Assembly: GCA_965644295.1 (NCBI GenBank) | Contig: CBFFRP010000445.1 | Coordinates: 141,845 to 205,844, forward strand | Direction: 5' to 3' | Length of the DNA: 64,000 nt | From: Paraphysomonas bandaiensis | Taxonomy: Eukaryota > Chrysophyceae | Shown: positions 34,024 to 44,536 of the stretch, one piece after another | How the letters are laid out: every line of letters starts with the position of its first letter | Numbering within the stretch: the stretch's first letter is position 1 | Notes under the pieces: generated by a model | Databases searched by the model: none | The model's input: only the letters and a program-made list of their open reading frames with translations | Told to the model about the DNA's origin: nothing | Made by a program: the position numbers and the translations under genes

Positions 34024-35343
34024 ATGATCCGTGTATTGAGTAGCTCTGTGAGGGCAGCTGGTCGAGTCTCTGGGGCTGCATGCGGCGTTAGTCGCGGCGT
34101 CCCTCACATTCAGATAGCGAGTTTCTCTAATTTTTCATCCGAGGAGCCTGATTGGCTGGTTGAAGCAGAAAACACTCCCGTTGACTCAAAGTATGTGGCG
34201 AACACATATGTGACAGAGGGGAAACGCCTTGAAATGTTTAAAAAGCACCAGAGTGATCCCAAGAAGTGGACCAGCAAGACGCTTGCTATGCGTTACGGTA
34301 TGAGTATCAGGCGTGCACAGGCCATACTCTATCTGATGAAGGAACGAGAAGAGCATATGCGTGAGAGAGGAGTATTAGATATATCCAACCTGTGGATGGC
34401 GGTGTATGAGGATCACCTCAATGAGCCCGAGATTATGACAACATCGCGCCTGGCAGAGAAACATGATATCAGCGAAGAGGAGGCCGAACGTATAGTCAAA
34501 AACATGTCGGAGCACGCTTGGCGTAAGGAAAATCTAAATTCTCATCTCGACTACATGGACTGGTGTATGGACCTCATGGAAACGCTTGGTGTGTGCATTT
34601 TGAATGTGTGTCAACTGTATGGTGGATGTGTGTTGACTGTGTTAATTCAGGGTTGGATCCATCATTCAAAGAGATTGGGGTCAATAAGACACCAGGATCC
34701 ACAAGGTATGAGGAGTATTTCGAACCCACTTTCTTCGGAGACGAAGACTTCGAACAGGAGAAACAACGATTGCGGGCCAGACTAATCCAGGATACCAGAA
34801 CCACTGAGGCTGCACAGAAACCGAAGACTTTTATGTCGTTTGAGAGCCGGGTTAGGAATGCAAGAGATGTGTCTCAAGACCCACTTATGGAGAACAGGGC
34901 TGGTGTTCGCACTGACGCTCCTCGCAGGTGGAAGTACGCCTTCAGAGAGCTTGCTCCACGAAAGAAAGGGGAGGCCCCGAACCCCACCATGATATGTACC
35001 AGAAGAGGAGAGTGAGTACCAGAAGTGCTTAATGTGGCATATGTGCCGCTTGTATCTGTCGTATACATTGTAGTTCATAGAAACATGATTGACTACATGT
35101 AAATTCATTCTATATAACCATTACGTTCCCAGGTTGCGTCCCGCGAATCCAGCTGAGGAGCTGCAGCGGTCATGGTCCCGACAACCTTCTGGTATAGATA
35201 ATCTTCGCGGTCTGGAACGTCTCCGACAATATATGGAAGCGGAGAAGGAAGATGTTGCAGAAGCCAGAGCGATCTCAAAGCGTGATAGGCTGCGTCGGGA
35301 GGCAAAGTTACGGGAGCACGACTTGCTTACCTACAAGAAGTAA
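34024..35343 (+). CDS. Bot1-like mitochondrial (ribosome-associated) protein
   Basis: Three exons, 34024-34588, 34651-35011 and 35133-35343, with introns of 62 and 121 bp, giving 378 aa. The N-terminus (MIRVLSSSVRAAGRVSGAAC...) is rich in Arg, Ser and Ala with no acidic residue for over 30 positions, a typical mitochondrial targeting peptide. The core WTSKTLAMRYGMSIRRAQAI followed by LYLMKERE, then LAEKHDISEEEAE, resembles the helix-turn-helix-like region of the Bot1/GCD1 family (Pfam Bot1p, eukaryotic mitochondrial regulator), whose members associate with the small mitoribosomal subunit and are needed for respiration. The C-terminus is charged and helical. The family assignment is by eye and moderate. 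Alternative: another HTH-containing mitochondrial protein. Confidence 0.65.
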
Positions 35344-35675
35344 TGCAGCTGAGTTGCTAGGCCACTGAAGTTACAATAGCATATTTTCTTTTTTATCTCT
35401 ATATGCAATGTAGGTAAAATATAGTGTATTTAATATAGATTGGGTAGGGAATATCTAGAACTGGCTCCCATTATATTATTCTAGTATATGATGCATCTGG
35501 GATTGTTGTAATGATAAGATAGTGTCATCAATGCCGTTTTAGTATAGAGCTAGCCAATGTAATGTAAGGATTATGTTTATAGAAAATAGTGTCGTCAATG
35601 TGAAATTGCATGTGAAATTGAAATTTGTCGTCTACCTCGTTATCTATGGTCTGCAAGATGTTGCTATGTTGCTAG
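35344..35675. other. Short intergenic spacer
   Basis: Probable 3' UTR of the Bot1-like gene, then AT-rich sequence up to a hAT-like terminus at 35676. Confidence 0.4.
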
Positions 35676-35869
35676 CAGGCTTGCGTAACAATTAATTGGT
35701 TTTCAATTAAATTAATTGGTTTTAATAGTGATAATTCCAATTATTATTATTGGAAATTGTTGCCAATTAATTGCAATTATTTGGCTGGCTAAATTATATA
35801 TAGCATCTTAAGATGTATAGCTAATGATCATAGATACAAACCCATTATCAGAAGTTTGGATGTATTGTT

Positions 35870-36035
35870 GAGTTTTGCTGTTTGAGCAATTAAAAGCTGT
35901 AATTCTAAGTTCTAAGGTGTTGGAATTATGACCGTTAGTCGAAGAATACAGTAGTGATGAGCTGTATTATGAGAAGTGATATCATGACGATGTAAGATCG
36001 TACTAGAAATGAGTGGTAGAGATAACGTGATATAG
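35870..36035 (+). repeat. Family C dispersed repeat copy inside the hAT remnant
   Basis: Shares CGAAGAATACAGTAGT and GACGATGTAAGATCGTACTA with 16590-16795. Confidence 0.6.
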
Positions 36036-36289
36036 TGCCTATTATATTTATTATAATCTTCTCTTATCTTAACTTGATTCATGAGTGAATACACGTCCAG
36101 TTAACTTAGTAAATCATCCAATTGTGTCATATCTTGACATGGTAGCGGATGGTAGTTGGAAGCAACTGCTGAAGTGTGTCCATAGGAGTGTAACTGGACA
36201 GAGAAGCAGGAGTCCATACGACTTGTAGGGCTGAGTGATACTGCTTTGTATAGTAGAAACCTACAATTATTGGATGACTACTAATTGTG

Positions 36290-37014
36290 TCATATCATAC
36301 AATTATCCAAAAGCCTTTCTACACAATTAGTAGTAGAGTAAATATGCTTCAAGCAGCGGTACTTAGTTGGTTTAGTAGTGCGTAGTCGCTTTTGTTCTTG
36401 GTGCGCTTGGTGTCTTCTCGCCAGTGAGTCGACATCATCATCTTTATCCTCGTCTTCGTCTTGGACACCACAGCAAAGCAAGACTCTTTGAACATCTTCA
36501 TTTTTATCACACCACACAGCAAACATTGAAAAATAGTGTTCTCTAGCACATATCCAACCATTCTGAACTAGACCAAATGAATTAGAGGCAACATTTCTTT
36601 CACTTTCTTCTCAACTTGCTGTGCCAAAGCATCCAGATATTTCATGGTTGTGCTTCTTGATATTGGCTTCAGGTTGGTGTTCTTTCTATGCAACGCTTTC
36701 TCCACAAAAGAAAATGGAAGGTCCTCCATAATTATCCACTCCAACCATCTGAACGCATTAAAAGAGGAAGGAGAAACTTTTCTCTCAACATAAGAATCCA
36801 TGGGACCAGCTCCACGCAAAGCTGCCCTGATCTTGGCATCCCAGCCTTCGTGCTGCTTCGCATGCTGAGCCAAGTTGGACCATCCTGCTTTTCTCTGTCG
36901 CGGATACGATTTTTGGCATTCTCTGCATTCCCATTTCTGACGGCCATCATCAAAGTCCTCAAGTTGGGTAAAAAACACCCATGAAATGGATTCTGGTGTT
37001 AAGTTGTCAGACAT
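36290..37014 (-). pseudogene. hAT transposase relic with intact BED zinc finger
   Basis: 36568-37014 encodes an N-terminal BED-type zinc finger (WECRECQKSYPR ... NLAQHAKQHEGW, a C-x2-C...H-x4-H pattern), then helices, stopping in LPLIHLV. After the stop the reading resumes in 36290-36561: NGWICARE (aligned with DGWSCVGK of the relic at 39115, so the catalytic-region Asp is Asn here), HYFSMFAVW, and LLCCGVQDEDED. It then jumps straight to the C-terminal dimerisation block KYRCLKHIYSTTNCVERL. The catalytic core between these blocks is missing. It is an internally deleted, inactive hAT transposase. The last 120 bp are nearly identical to 42650-42770 on the other strand. Confidence 0.75.
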
Positions 37015-37620
37015 ATATATCTAGTAAAAATGATACACACATATTTTGTAAATATTATGATTATATATACGAGTACAATATACTGTATATTATATGACCA
37101 AAACTCTAAATATCCAGTATTTCGACTGCATAAAAAACAGAAAAAGCCCTGATAATCCATATCCATATCCATACCGCTGCACATTACACTTGAATCCTGT
37201 AGTGTCTTGTATTGACAGTCCAGGATCGGTAAGGAGATGATTGCCGCACTACTTATAGATATATAAGGGTAATACTCTATGAGATCGAGCTGAACTTAGT
37301 CTTGTTGCTCAAGGTCAAGAGTAAAGACACATAATCTACCGTACAAAGAACAAGGTACTTCTCTTAATGTAAAGATATTTATAATGAGAGGACAACATCT
37401 TCCCACCATTTGAATAGCCGTTATAATAGCCATGTAGGGCGATGTTTTCCAACTTCTTTCTCTAATATTATGTTATATATATAGTAAATAATTGCCAATT
37501 AATTGCAATTTAATTTCAACTTTCCAGCGAGCAATTATAATTGCAATTATTATGTATGTTTCATGTAATTTAATTGCAATTACAATTAATCGCAATTCAA
37601 TTAATTGTTACGCAGCCATG

Positions 37621-38469
37621 ATGTATGTGCACACAGTCATGTTATCATTTTATTATAATCATAATTGTGTGAGAAAGACAATATAAGGGTTACTATACAT
37701 TCCAACCTCTCGTAAGAGAGTAATATAGTAGTCATATATAGCAGGAAAAGAAGAAAAACTGAGCACATCAAAAACGATCGTCAATATATATAAAAAAATA
37801 GTATATCAACGAAATGTGCAAGTATAGTAGCATCTGAGGAAGAGAAGAAGTATGTCTGTATGCAAGAATACACTCATACAGACAAACCGTAGTGTGTGTG
37901 TACAACAGTAATATAGACTAGAATGGCGCCAGTGAGTTCTAGGACGCACGAGCATGGCAAAATACACATTCAACATTAAGAATGGAAGTTGTCGCACCTT
38001 GGTGCTTGCGGCGACGCTTATTCAATGTCAGATTATTAAGAAGCGCAAGCTTGTGCGTTGCCGCGACCAACCTAACAACCCGCGCGAACACTATGCATAA
38101 CATGACTCTCATCTAGTAACTATTGCATGCACCGACAAGACATCTACCAAAATCTCAAGCTGACTCCATCCCTCCATTGTGTGCACTCGTCCAGCACATG
38201 CATCCACCTTGCACCTTCCCCGGATGAAAACCTACTATAAGCAAGAATAACATAAAAGCACCACAAATGTACCTTACACTGCTTGTAGAAATCTCAATGA
38301 CCTGGGTCAGGAGAAACCAAGACTAGGCAGTAGACGTGTGAGAAGACATGACAGGTCTAATCACATCATTGCCATTGCCATGCATCCATGAGGAATGTTT
38401 GACGCATTACCTCGGTCATTGGCCGGCCACACAGATACCGAATAATGTGAACTCATACTCAGCATCAAT
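37621..38469. other. Intergenic region with Family A debris
   Basis: A Family A hairpin-cassette fragment is at 37981-38020 (+) and a rearranged inverted piece at about 38040-38075. Otherwise no gene; the ORF at 37806-37997 is not supported. Confidence 0.45.
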
Positions 38470-38815
38470 CACTCAAAGCAAACGCAGGGAGCAAGCAGAA
38501 TGTTGATATACCTGACATCTGCTGACTTCAGGTTTTTTGAGTTCTTAAGGTGAACATCCCGGATGCTTAAGGCAGCCCAATACCCCGGTTAGAATCTCTC
38601 GGGTACTTATTCCCCACAACACCACGAAAAGGTGCGAGTCCGACTTTGTTGAGGGTTGCGGCGACGCACAAGCAGCTTCTGTAGTAGGATAATAGATAAA
38701 TAGAATAATTAGTTATGGGTAGCGGTCTAATTAGCCACTAGCATTCAACTAGCCACTACATTGATGCAGGTTTTTAACGCCTATTGCTAAATAATATGAC
38801 TTTCAATAATAATTA
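38470..38815 (+). repeat. Rearranged Family A copy (mosaic of inverted and direct parts)
   Basis: 38470-38650 is the central and 5' part in minus orientation (GCAAGCAGAATGTTGATATA; GCGAGTCCGACTTTGTTGAG). It is joined directly to 38655-38815 in plus orientation (GGCGACGCACAAGCAGCTTC to the TATGACTTTCAATAAT end). The 5' start is thus fused head-to-middle with the hairpin cassette. Confidence 0.7.
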
Positions 38816-38853
38816 TAGACTAGAATTCATAACATTATTATATATTCAACAGG

Positions 38854-39430
38854 ATGGCATTGTATGAACAATTTTCACGACTACTTTTTGAACTAAAAGA
38901 GGAACTACCAAATGGGGTTTATAAATGGCAATGCAGTGAAAGTCCTATTGCGGCAAATTCGCAAAACTTTTTTTTGTCGAGAGAGAAAATTCAAGGAGAT
39001 ACTCCAACTTGGAAGATATATCTAGAACAACCTTGATGAAGTATTTAGAAGAGATAGATAAAGCGCGTTTCTCATATCATAAAGGAAGAAATGTTACAGA
39101 GCACATTTGGTTTAGTTGTTGACGGATGGAGTTGTGTTGGAAAACACTATTTTGCTGCGTTCACTGTTGTGCAACAAGTGCTGCTATACTGTGGAGTCCA
39201 AGATATGAAGATGAGGAATCCGATATTGATTTTACAGCAGAATCAATCTAGGATTATCTGTTTGTTGAGCTACAGTTATTGGCATTGGACTTCAATTTCT
39301 GGTGACACACCGGCTTAACTAAAGAGCATCAAGTGGAGTTCGCTATATGATATGATATAGAACTACCCACTCGTCTGCGTGTAGACGCGGACATTGTTCA
39401 AAGTTCACAATTCAAAAGATCAGTATAGTC
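38854..39430 (+). pseudogene. hAT transposase relic
   Basis: Begins with a BED-like start (LFELKEELPNGVYKWQC) but the second half of the finger is degraded. The frame is then broken until TFGLVVDGWSCVGKHYFAAF (39100-39160), the catalytic-region block of hAT transposases, followed by LLYCGVQDEDEE in a shifted frame. The segment ends with LRVDADIVQSSQF at about 39380. Multiple stops and frameshifts make it non-functional. It lies immediately downstream of a Family A copy. Confidence 0.65.
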
Positions 39431-40834
39431 CAAAATAAGCGTTGTAGGGAATAAGAACTGAACCGCGCTGAAAATGCACAGGTGCGACGCTTTTCAATAA
39501 ATGATGTACCTGCACACGAAGATGAACTCGATGAAGAGAAAAAGATAATGAGTAGGAAGATGATTCCATTCGCCTACTTATAGACAACCGAAGCGCGAAA
39601 AAGCACGCATCAAACTGCCAACTCACGAAGCATTTGTATAGGACTACAAATATTTGTGAGGGGTTGATTATAGCAGAGGTATGATTGTTATGATTGAGTT
39701 TCGCAAACCACTTGAAATCGGCAAATTTGGGATGAGATTAAGGTTCCTAATCTATAAATTGAGGGCATATTATTAAAAATTTACTTATTAATGGTACAAT
39801 TTTTTAGTATGATACTTCGCTCTTTATGGTAATAATTTACTCTGAACTGCCGAATAATATATCATTACTTGTAATTATATATCTAGAAAGTAGTAAAAAT
39901 GTGATGCACTGCCACGGCATAAAAGGTCATCTGTATCATTGTTGCATGCACTTTCGTATTAACAACAATCATACAAAATGCGGAGCAACTGCTGCGTGGA
40001 CTGTTATCGATAATTTTCTGCATGAAGCGTCATCTGCCGGTGGACTGTAGCATGAACTACATTACTGGATATTACTTACTGAGTTGTAGAAACATTTTCT
40101 TTATTCAGAATGTAGTCACCCACGTAACCAATACATATTAAAGTATTATTTGTAAGCTCAGCAGTATAAGAGTAGTGCAATATGACTATAATTAAGACAC
40201 GGCGCTGGAGGGGAAATGCTACTTTTCAGCCACTATAGGATTGTAAAGAAGAAAAACATATATGATTGTACAGTATAACAGTAGTTTGTGGGATTGTACA
40301 GTTCAGGTGGGTTGAACAATATAGAATATAGCTGTATGAGAACTATACATATATACTTCATCCGTTTTCTTAAGGTCGTATAATACGACAAAGTATAATA
40401 CGATGCAGTGTGCTGTATATTATGAATAGCCAGTAATATATATCCAGTAATATATAAGAGGAACCTCTTATGCATTAGTCCGTATGATCCTGAGGCATGA
40501 GTGTATAACTAGAGTGAAAAGCATTGTATTCACGCTAAGTGTGTAAGGTCTGTATGTGTGTTATGAAATGATGGTATGATGTTCCCATTGATGAGATTAT
40601 CATATGAGGAAGCGTTATTGATATCGATGTTTAAAAAAAAATGTCCTTATACTAAACTGTTAACAAATTCAATTATTAATGGCAACTAAATTGCAACCTT
40701 CCATCGAGCAGCTAAATTGCAACAATAAAATTAGAGTTAGTAGTAGTCGTCTAACAATATGCTAACGTAGAAGTGGAGATCGAGCAAATAGACTTCCTTC
40801 TGTAGTTGTCTGGACACTATTTAAAAATTCCAGT
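39431..40834. other. Intergenic region, AT-rich
   Basis: No gene recognised. At about 40665-40735 a segment (GGCAACTAAATTGCAACCTT) resembles the degenerate inner part of hAT ends, compare TTAATTTCAACTTTCCAGCG near 37510. Confidence 0.4.
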
Positions 40835-40916
40835 AATTAGACTTAACATGTCGGAACCAAACTCGTATAATCACAAATGATTAGATAGAAGCAAATAGCA
40901 AGTAATGTGAAGCCCC
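40835..40916 (+). repeat. Left arm of a long inverted repeat pair
   Basis: AATTAGACTT, TCGGAACCAAACTCG and ATGATTAGATAGAAGCAA are found in the same order, in reverse complement, at 43271-43364. The arms flank the IS630-type relic but the right arm lies inside the TSD-bounded hAT element, so the pair may be two opposite hAT copies rather than true ends. Confidence 0.7.
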
Positions 40917-41086
40917 AATCAAGTATCTGCCAACTAAATTACAAATTAGATGTGCAAATTTTGGTTTACAACTTGCATTTTCACCTGACATGAATTCAAT
41001 TGAATAGAATTCACATCCATTTAGCTTCGATTCATCCAGTGTGGTAAAATAAGGCTTCTAAAATCAAATGACAGATTATTAAATTT

Positions 41087-41944
41087 CTAATCCAAATAGT
41101 CGTCATTATCATCTTCTTGCCAGACATCAACCTCATCGTCCCCCTTTACAACAAGATCATCAGCTTCTACATCAGTATCATCATCTTCGTACTCAGCTAA
41201 ATCTATAACCTTAGAATAAACACCCTCCTCGCGATATCTAACCTCTTGTGCTATTGCACGATCAATCTTATTCTGAGATCTCACTTTCGTACCATACTCA
41301 CGGAAACCCTCCAGTACATGTTGTCGCAACTCTTTCATTGTACGCGTACCAGCATACTTTCTACTAGCCACATACTGCTTTACATCTCTCCATAGTTCCT
41401 CAATAGGTAGCAACTCAGGATGATACGGCGGAGTCATTAGTGGTGCACTATATGACCATATTCAGTACACAACTGTTGCACTCTTGTTACATTACATACC
41501 ACTCCTCGCTGAGTTGCATTTTCCTTCAGCCAAGACCTAGCTATAGCTTGCAGCTGCACTAACGTGTGACCTCGTGGAGCTGTACCCTTCAGATGTGGAA
41601 CATCATATTTTTCTAGAAATGCGTTACCTCTGCTGCCCGTATAGGACCTGTCCACAATCCGAGTTAATGTGCTTCATGTGCTCGGGGCCTCTTGATCCGT
41701 AGCTGCTTGGAGGAAGAAGTGTACTACCCTTGCTATTAACCCATTCTTTCCATAGATTGTATTGGGTACTAACACCTATACCTAAGTACACGCTAGCGCG
41801 ATTCATGACGTCAGTTATATTTCGCGGTTGATCGTCGTTGTAGTAGTCATGGCGCATGCACCAAATTAACCTCAAAGACATGCTTACATCTTCCGTAGAC
41901 AAAGTAGTACCCCCGCAGCGACTATTGGGACATGAAAAATCCAA
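41087..41944 (-). pseudogene. IS630/Tc1-like (DDE_3) transposase relic, frameshifted
   Basis: 41624-41944 encodes an N-terminal helix-turn-helix-like segment (LSTEDVSMSLRLIW ... ITDVMNRASVYLGIGVSTQY). 41437-41655 encodes the part before the catalytic Glu (HTLVQLQAIARSWLKEN ... LCTEYGHIV). 41087-41437, in another frame, holds the diagnostic C-terminal block TPPYHPELLPIEELW, with the catalytic Glu in PIEELW. The first two catalytic Asp regions are not found between the first two pieces, and at least one frameshift (near 41437) breaks the protein. The acidic tail DDDTDVEADD is intact. It is a dead, deleted copy. Confidence 0.7.
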
Positions 41945-42379
41945 TGGGTCAGCCTTTGGCTCAGATGGAGAGAAGATAGGGGCAGCATGTCGATGGGGTC
42001 TGCAGCCCCTGAGAGTAACGGAAGGTATGGTCAGGTAGCCGAGAGCGTGCTCTACGATGTTATGCTATTTGGGGTCGTATGGCTTCAAGCTGAATGTATT
42101 CTGCAGGTGGGAAGATCGTCCTCGAGTTCACTTCCTCCTCCAAAAACAACATTCTTCATTTTTGAGTGCCCATATCTCACGACACAGACAGAGTCACTAT
42201 AAAGTCCAATATAATGAAATGTTCAGCATTTTAGCATATAAAATGAAAAAGTTTATGAATTAAACATAAAAGACACTTTTTCACGATTTTATTCATGATT
42301 TTTACCCTTTCTCTTCTCTACAGCGAGTTCCCACATCTCGTAGTGGTGTTATTCCATGAGGTGGTGAAGATAGCTATAT

Positions 42380-42842
42380 GCCTATGTATCTGAAATCAGG
42401 CTATTCGGTTGGAGCGTATGTAATATCAAGAGAGGCAAAAGCAGCTATATGAGAGAATATGATATAAAGATGACATCGATTTTTATACAATTCCTTAATA
42501 CTAGCACTAGTACTAGCCATCACCTTGGTGTGGATGCGGACATAATTATGAATCAGACTTTCGAAAATGCTGTTCTGAAAGTCCAAAGCGGATTGGAGGA
42601 CACTCTCACTCGACCTGAGAAGGCACAGCGGCACAGCTAAAAACAGAACTGGCGAGAAGACACCAAGCGCACCAAGAACACAAGCGAATACGCACTACCA
42701 AACCAACTAAGTACCGCTGCTTGAAGCATATTTACTCTACTACTAATTGTGTAGAAAGGCTTTTCAGTAGAGCAAAAATTAACATGATCTGCGCAAAACT
42801 ATGGCACCTCATCGGTTAGAGGCCCTTATGATTGCGCAAGCT
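42380..42842 (+). pseudogene. hAT transposase C-terminal relic
   Basis: Pieces in shifting frames: MYLKSGYSVGAYVISREAK (about 42380-42435), VDADIIMNQTFENAVLKVQ (about 42527-42585), the block YRCLKHIYSTTNCVERLFS (about 42715-42770), and MAPHRLEALMIAQAIAI near 42800-42850. The order matches a hAT C-terminal dimerisation region. The first two and last two parts are separated by stops and frameshifts. It ends exactly where the TSD-bounded hAT element begins. Confidence 0.65.
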
Positions 42843-42850
42843 ATAGCTAT

Positions 42851-44089
42851 CAGGGCTGCGTATTAATTAATTGATTTTCAATTAATTGCAATTAATTGTC
42901 AATTATTGAAATTGCAATTGTTGAAATTGGGACATCGATTCATAATTGCAATTATAATTGACTCCAGCTAGCTTCAATTAATTGTCAATTAATTGCAATT
43001 AATTGATATTAAAAAACCCACCTTTTTATGCTGAAAAGTTGTTAAAAAACGGCATTTTTAGTTAAAAAATCCAATTTTTAGGATAAAAATCGAAGACTGG
43101 TGAAAGACTATAATATCCATAGGATTATCTCACATAGTAATTCATTTAATTAATTAGCGATAGGAGCGACAAATTGGCACCAGAAGTCATTGCACGAGTG
43201 TTATTTGAGAAAGTAAATGAATGATGATAACAACGAAGAGGCTGCAATAGAGATTTGTCCTGCAGGAAAAGGGGCTCCACATTTTCCGTGATTGACCGCT
43301 ACTTGCTTCTATCTAATCATATGCGATCTTTCGAGTTTGGTTCCGATGTGTTAAAAGTCTAATTGTAGGACTATCCACCTATATACAGAGTATATACATG
43401 TATATTATGCCCTGTATTACAAAAATAAGTGTTGTACAATTACAGAAGTAAGGTTACACCAGCTTCACTTCCACGACGTTTGCACATTGATTGACGAACC
43501 CTTCATAATGCACCCGATTGTTGAGCGTCATCTGGGCGACAGTGTTGCTATTATTTTTAACGCTGCTTTCGAAAAGGCAGTCGTGAAGATTCAATGTGGC
43601 AACGAAGCCGTAACTCGGACGGCAAAGGATCAAACTAAAATATATTTGTTCGATGAGGAAGAAGAATATTATGACGGTGCGAGTCTAGCTCCGAATGACG
43701 ACGCAGCGCAACGTTTGTTTGATGGTAGCAGGCAGCGGAAGCGAGCAAGACTTAACAAGCAAACGCGTTACGGATGAAACACTTGCATAGCACAACCAAT
43801 AAGGTTGAGAGGTTGCTCAGTAGAGCTACGATTGTTATGACGGGCTTGCTCAAGAGCTTGACTCCTCAACATTTAGTGCTAATTATGATTTTACGCATGA
43901 ATCGTTGCCTCTGGAATGAAATGTCAGTTGAGGTAGATATATTCGCAGCTAGTGTATTTTAGTACTAAATAATTGCAATTAATTGCAGTTAATTGCAATA
44001 GTTGAAATTGAGACAGCAAGTAATAATTGCAATTATAATTGACTACAACCTGCGTCAATTAATTGACAATTAATTGATACGCAGCCCTG
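42851..44089 (+). mobile_element. 1,239-bp non-autonomous hAT element with perfect 8-bp target-site duplication
   Basis: Begins CAGGGCTGCGTATTAATTAA and ends TTGATACGCAGCCCTG; the reverse complement of the end is CAGGGCTGCGTATCAATTAA, so the ends are inverted repeats with one mismatch in the first 20 bp. Both ends extend about 100 bp into AATTAATTG-rich sequence. The flanks are ATAGCTAT at 42843-42850 and ATAGCTAT at 44090-44097, the 8-bp duplication expected of hAT insertion. Inside is only a transposase C-terminal remnant (43487-43962), so it must have been moved in trans by a full-length relative. Confidence 0.88.
43487..43962 (+). pseudogene. hAT transposase C-terminal remnant within the 42,851-44,089 element
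   Basis: 43487-43777 (HLGDSVAIIFNAAFEKAVVK ... FDGSRQRKRARLNKQTRYG) continues after a stop into 43774-43962 (MKHLHSTTNKVERLLSRATI...LLKSLTPQHLVLIMILRMNR), the hAT dimerisation block. The overlap of the two frames at 43774-43777 shows the break. No catalytic core is present. Confidence 0.65.
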
Positions 44090-44097
44090 ATAGCTAT

Positions 44098-44247
44098 TAA
44101 TTGCAATTAATTGTTATGCAGCCCTGTTATTTATCAATTAATTCAAGCTGGAGTTAATTATTACTTGCTGTCTCAATTTCAATTATCGTAATTTCAATAA
44201 TTGACAATGATACGCAGCCCTGATTCAATTAATTGTTACACGCCCTG
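44098..44247. repeat. Cluster of additional hAT terminal modules (fold-back)
   Basis: Three further hAT-type ends follow the element: GCAGCCCTG ends at 44126, GCAGCCCTG ends at 44222, and CACGCCCTG ends at 44247. The piece TTGCTGTCTCAATTTCAA (about 44165) is the inverted counterpart of TTGAAATTGAGACAGCAA (about 44004-44021) inside the element, so the right end and this cluster can fold back on each other. Confidence 0.65.
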
Positions 44248-44536
44248 CTATCAAAAGCACACGTTCACTAGTGTTGCCGAATTATTGCACTACATCTAGC
44301 TTTATTCAATAGGAAGCAATATGAAAAATTGCGCTTTCAAAAGGTGTAAAATATGTGATATCGGTGTGCAGACAGAAGAAAAAAAGACAGGAGAAAGGAC
44401 ACTTGTTTCAGCTGCATCACTAAAAAAATAAATTGATGCTCTTTACATGCATGTACACCACAGTATGTGTATTTAAAAATCATCAACAGTATAATATGCT
44501 GGGCGAAGTACTGAGCTTTCTCTGTCTAGTGTCCTT
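44248..44536. other. Spacer downstream of the MDR oxidoreductase gene
   Basis: About 290 bp between the hAT cluster and the stop of the oxidoreductase gene; no feature recognised. Confidence 0.4.

Larger units (their letters stand above)
35676..37620. mobile_element. hAT element remnant with AATTAATTG-rich terminal inverted repeats
   Basis: The left end CAGGCTTGCGTAACAATTAA and the reverse complement of the right end, CATGGCTGCGTAACAATTAA, match at most positions. Both continue into AATTAATTG-rich sequence like the element at 42851-44089. Minus-strand hAT transposase remnants lie inside (36290-37014). The 8 bp outside each end differ (GTTGCTAG against ATGTATGT), so this pair of ends may not derive from a single insertion, or the duplication has eroded. 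Confidence 0.55.

Noticed and set aside
35676-37620. Treating the two hAT-like ends as one clean insertion
   Set aside because: The 8-bp flanks do not match, so only a remnant is claimed.
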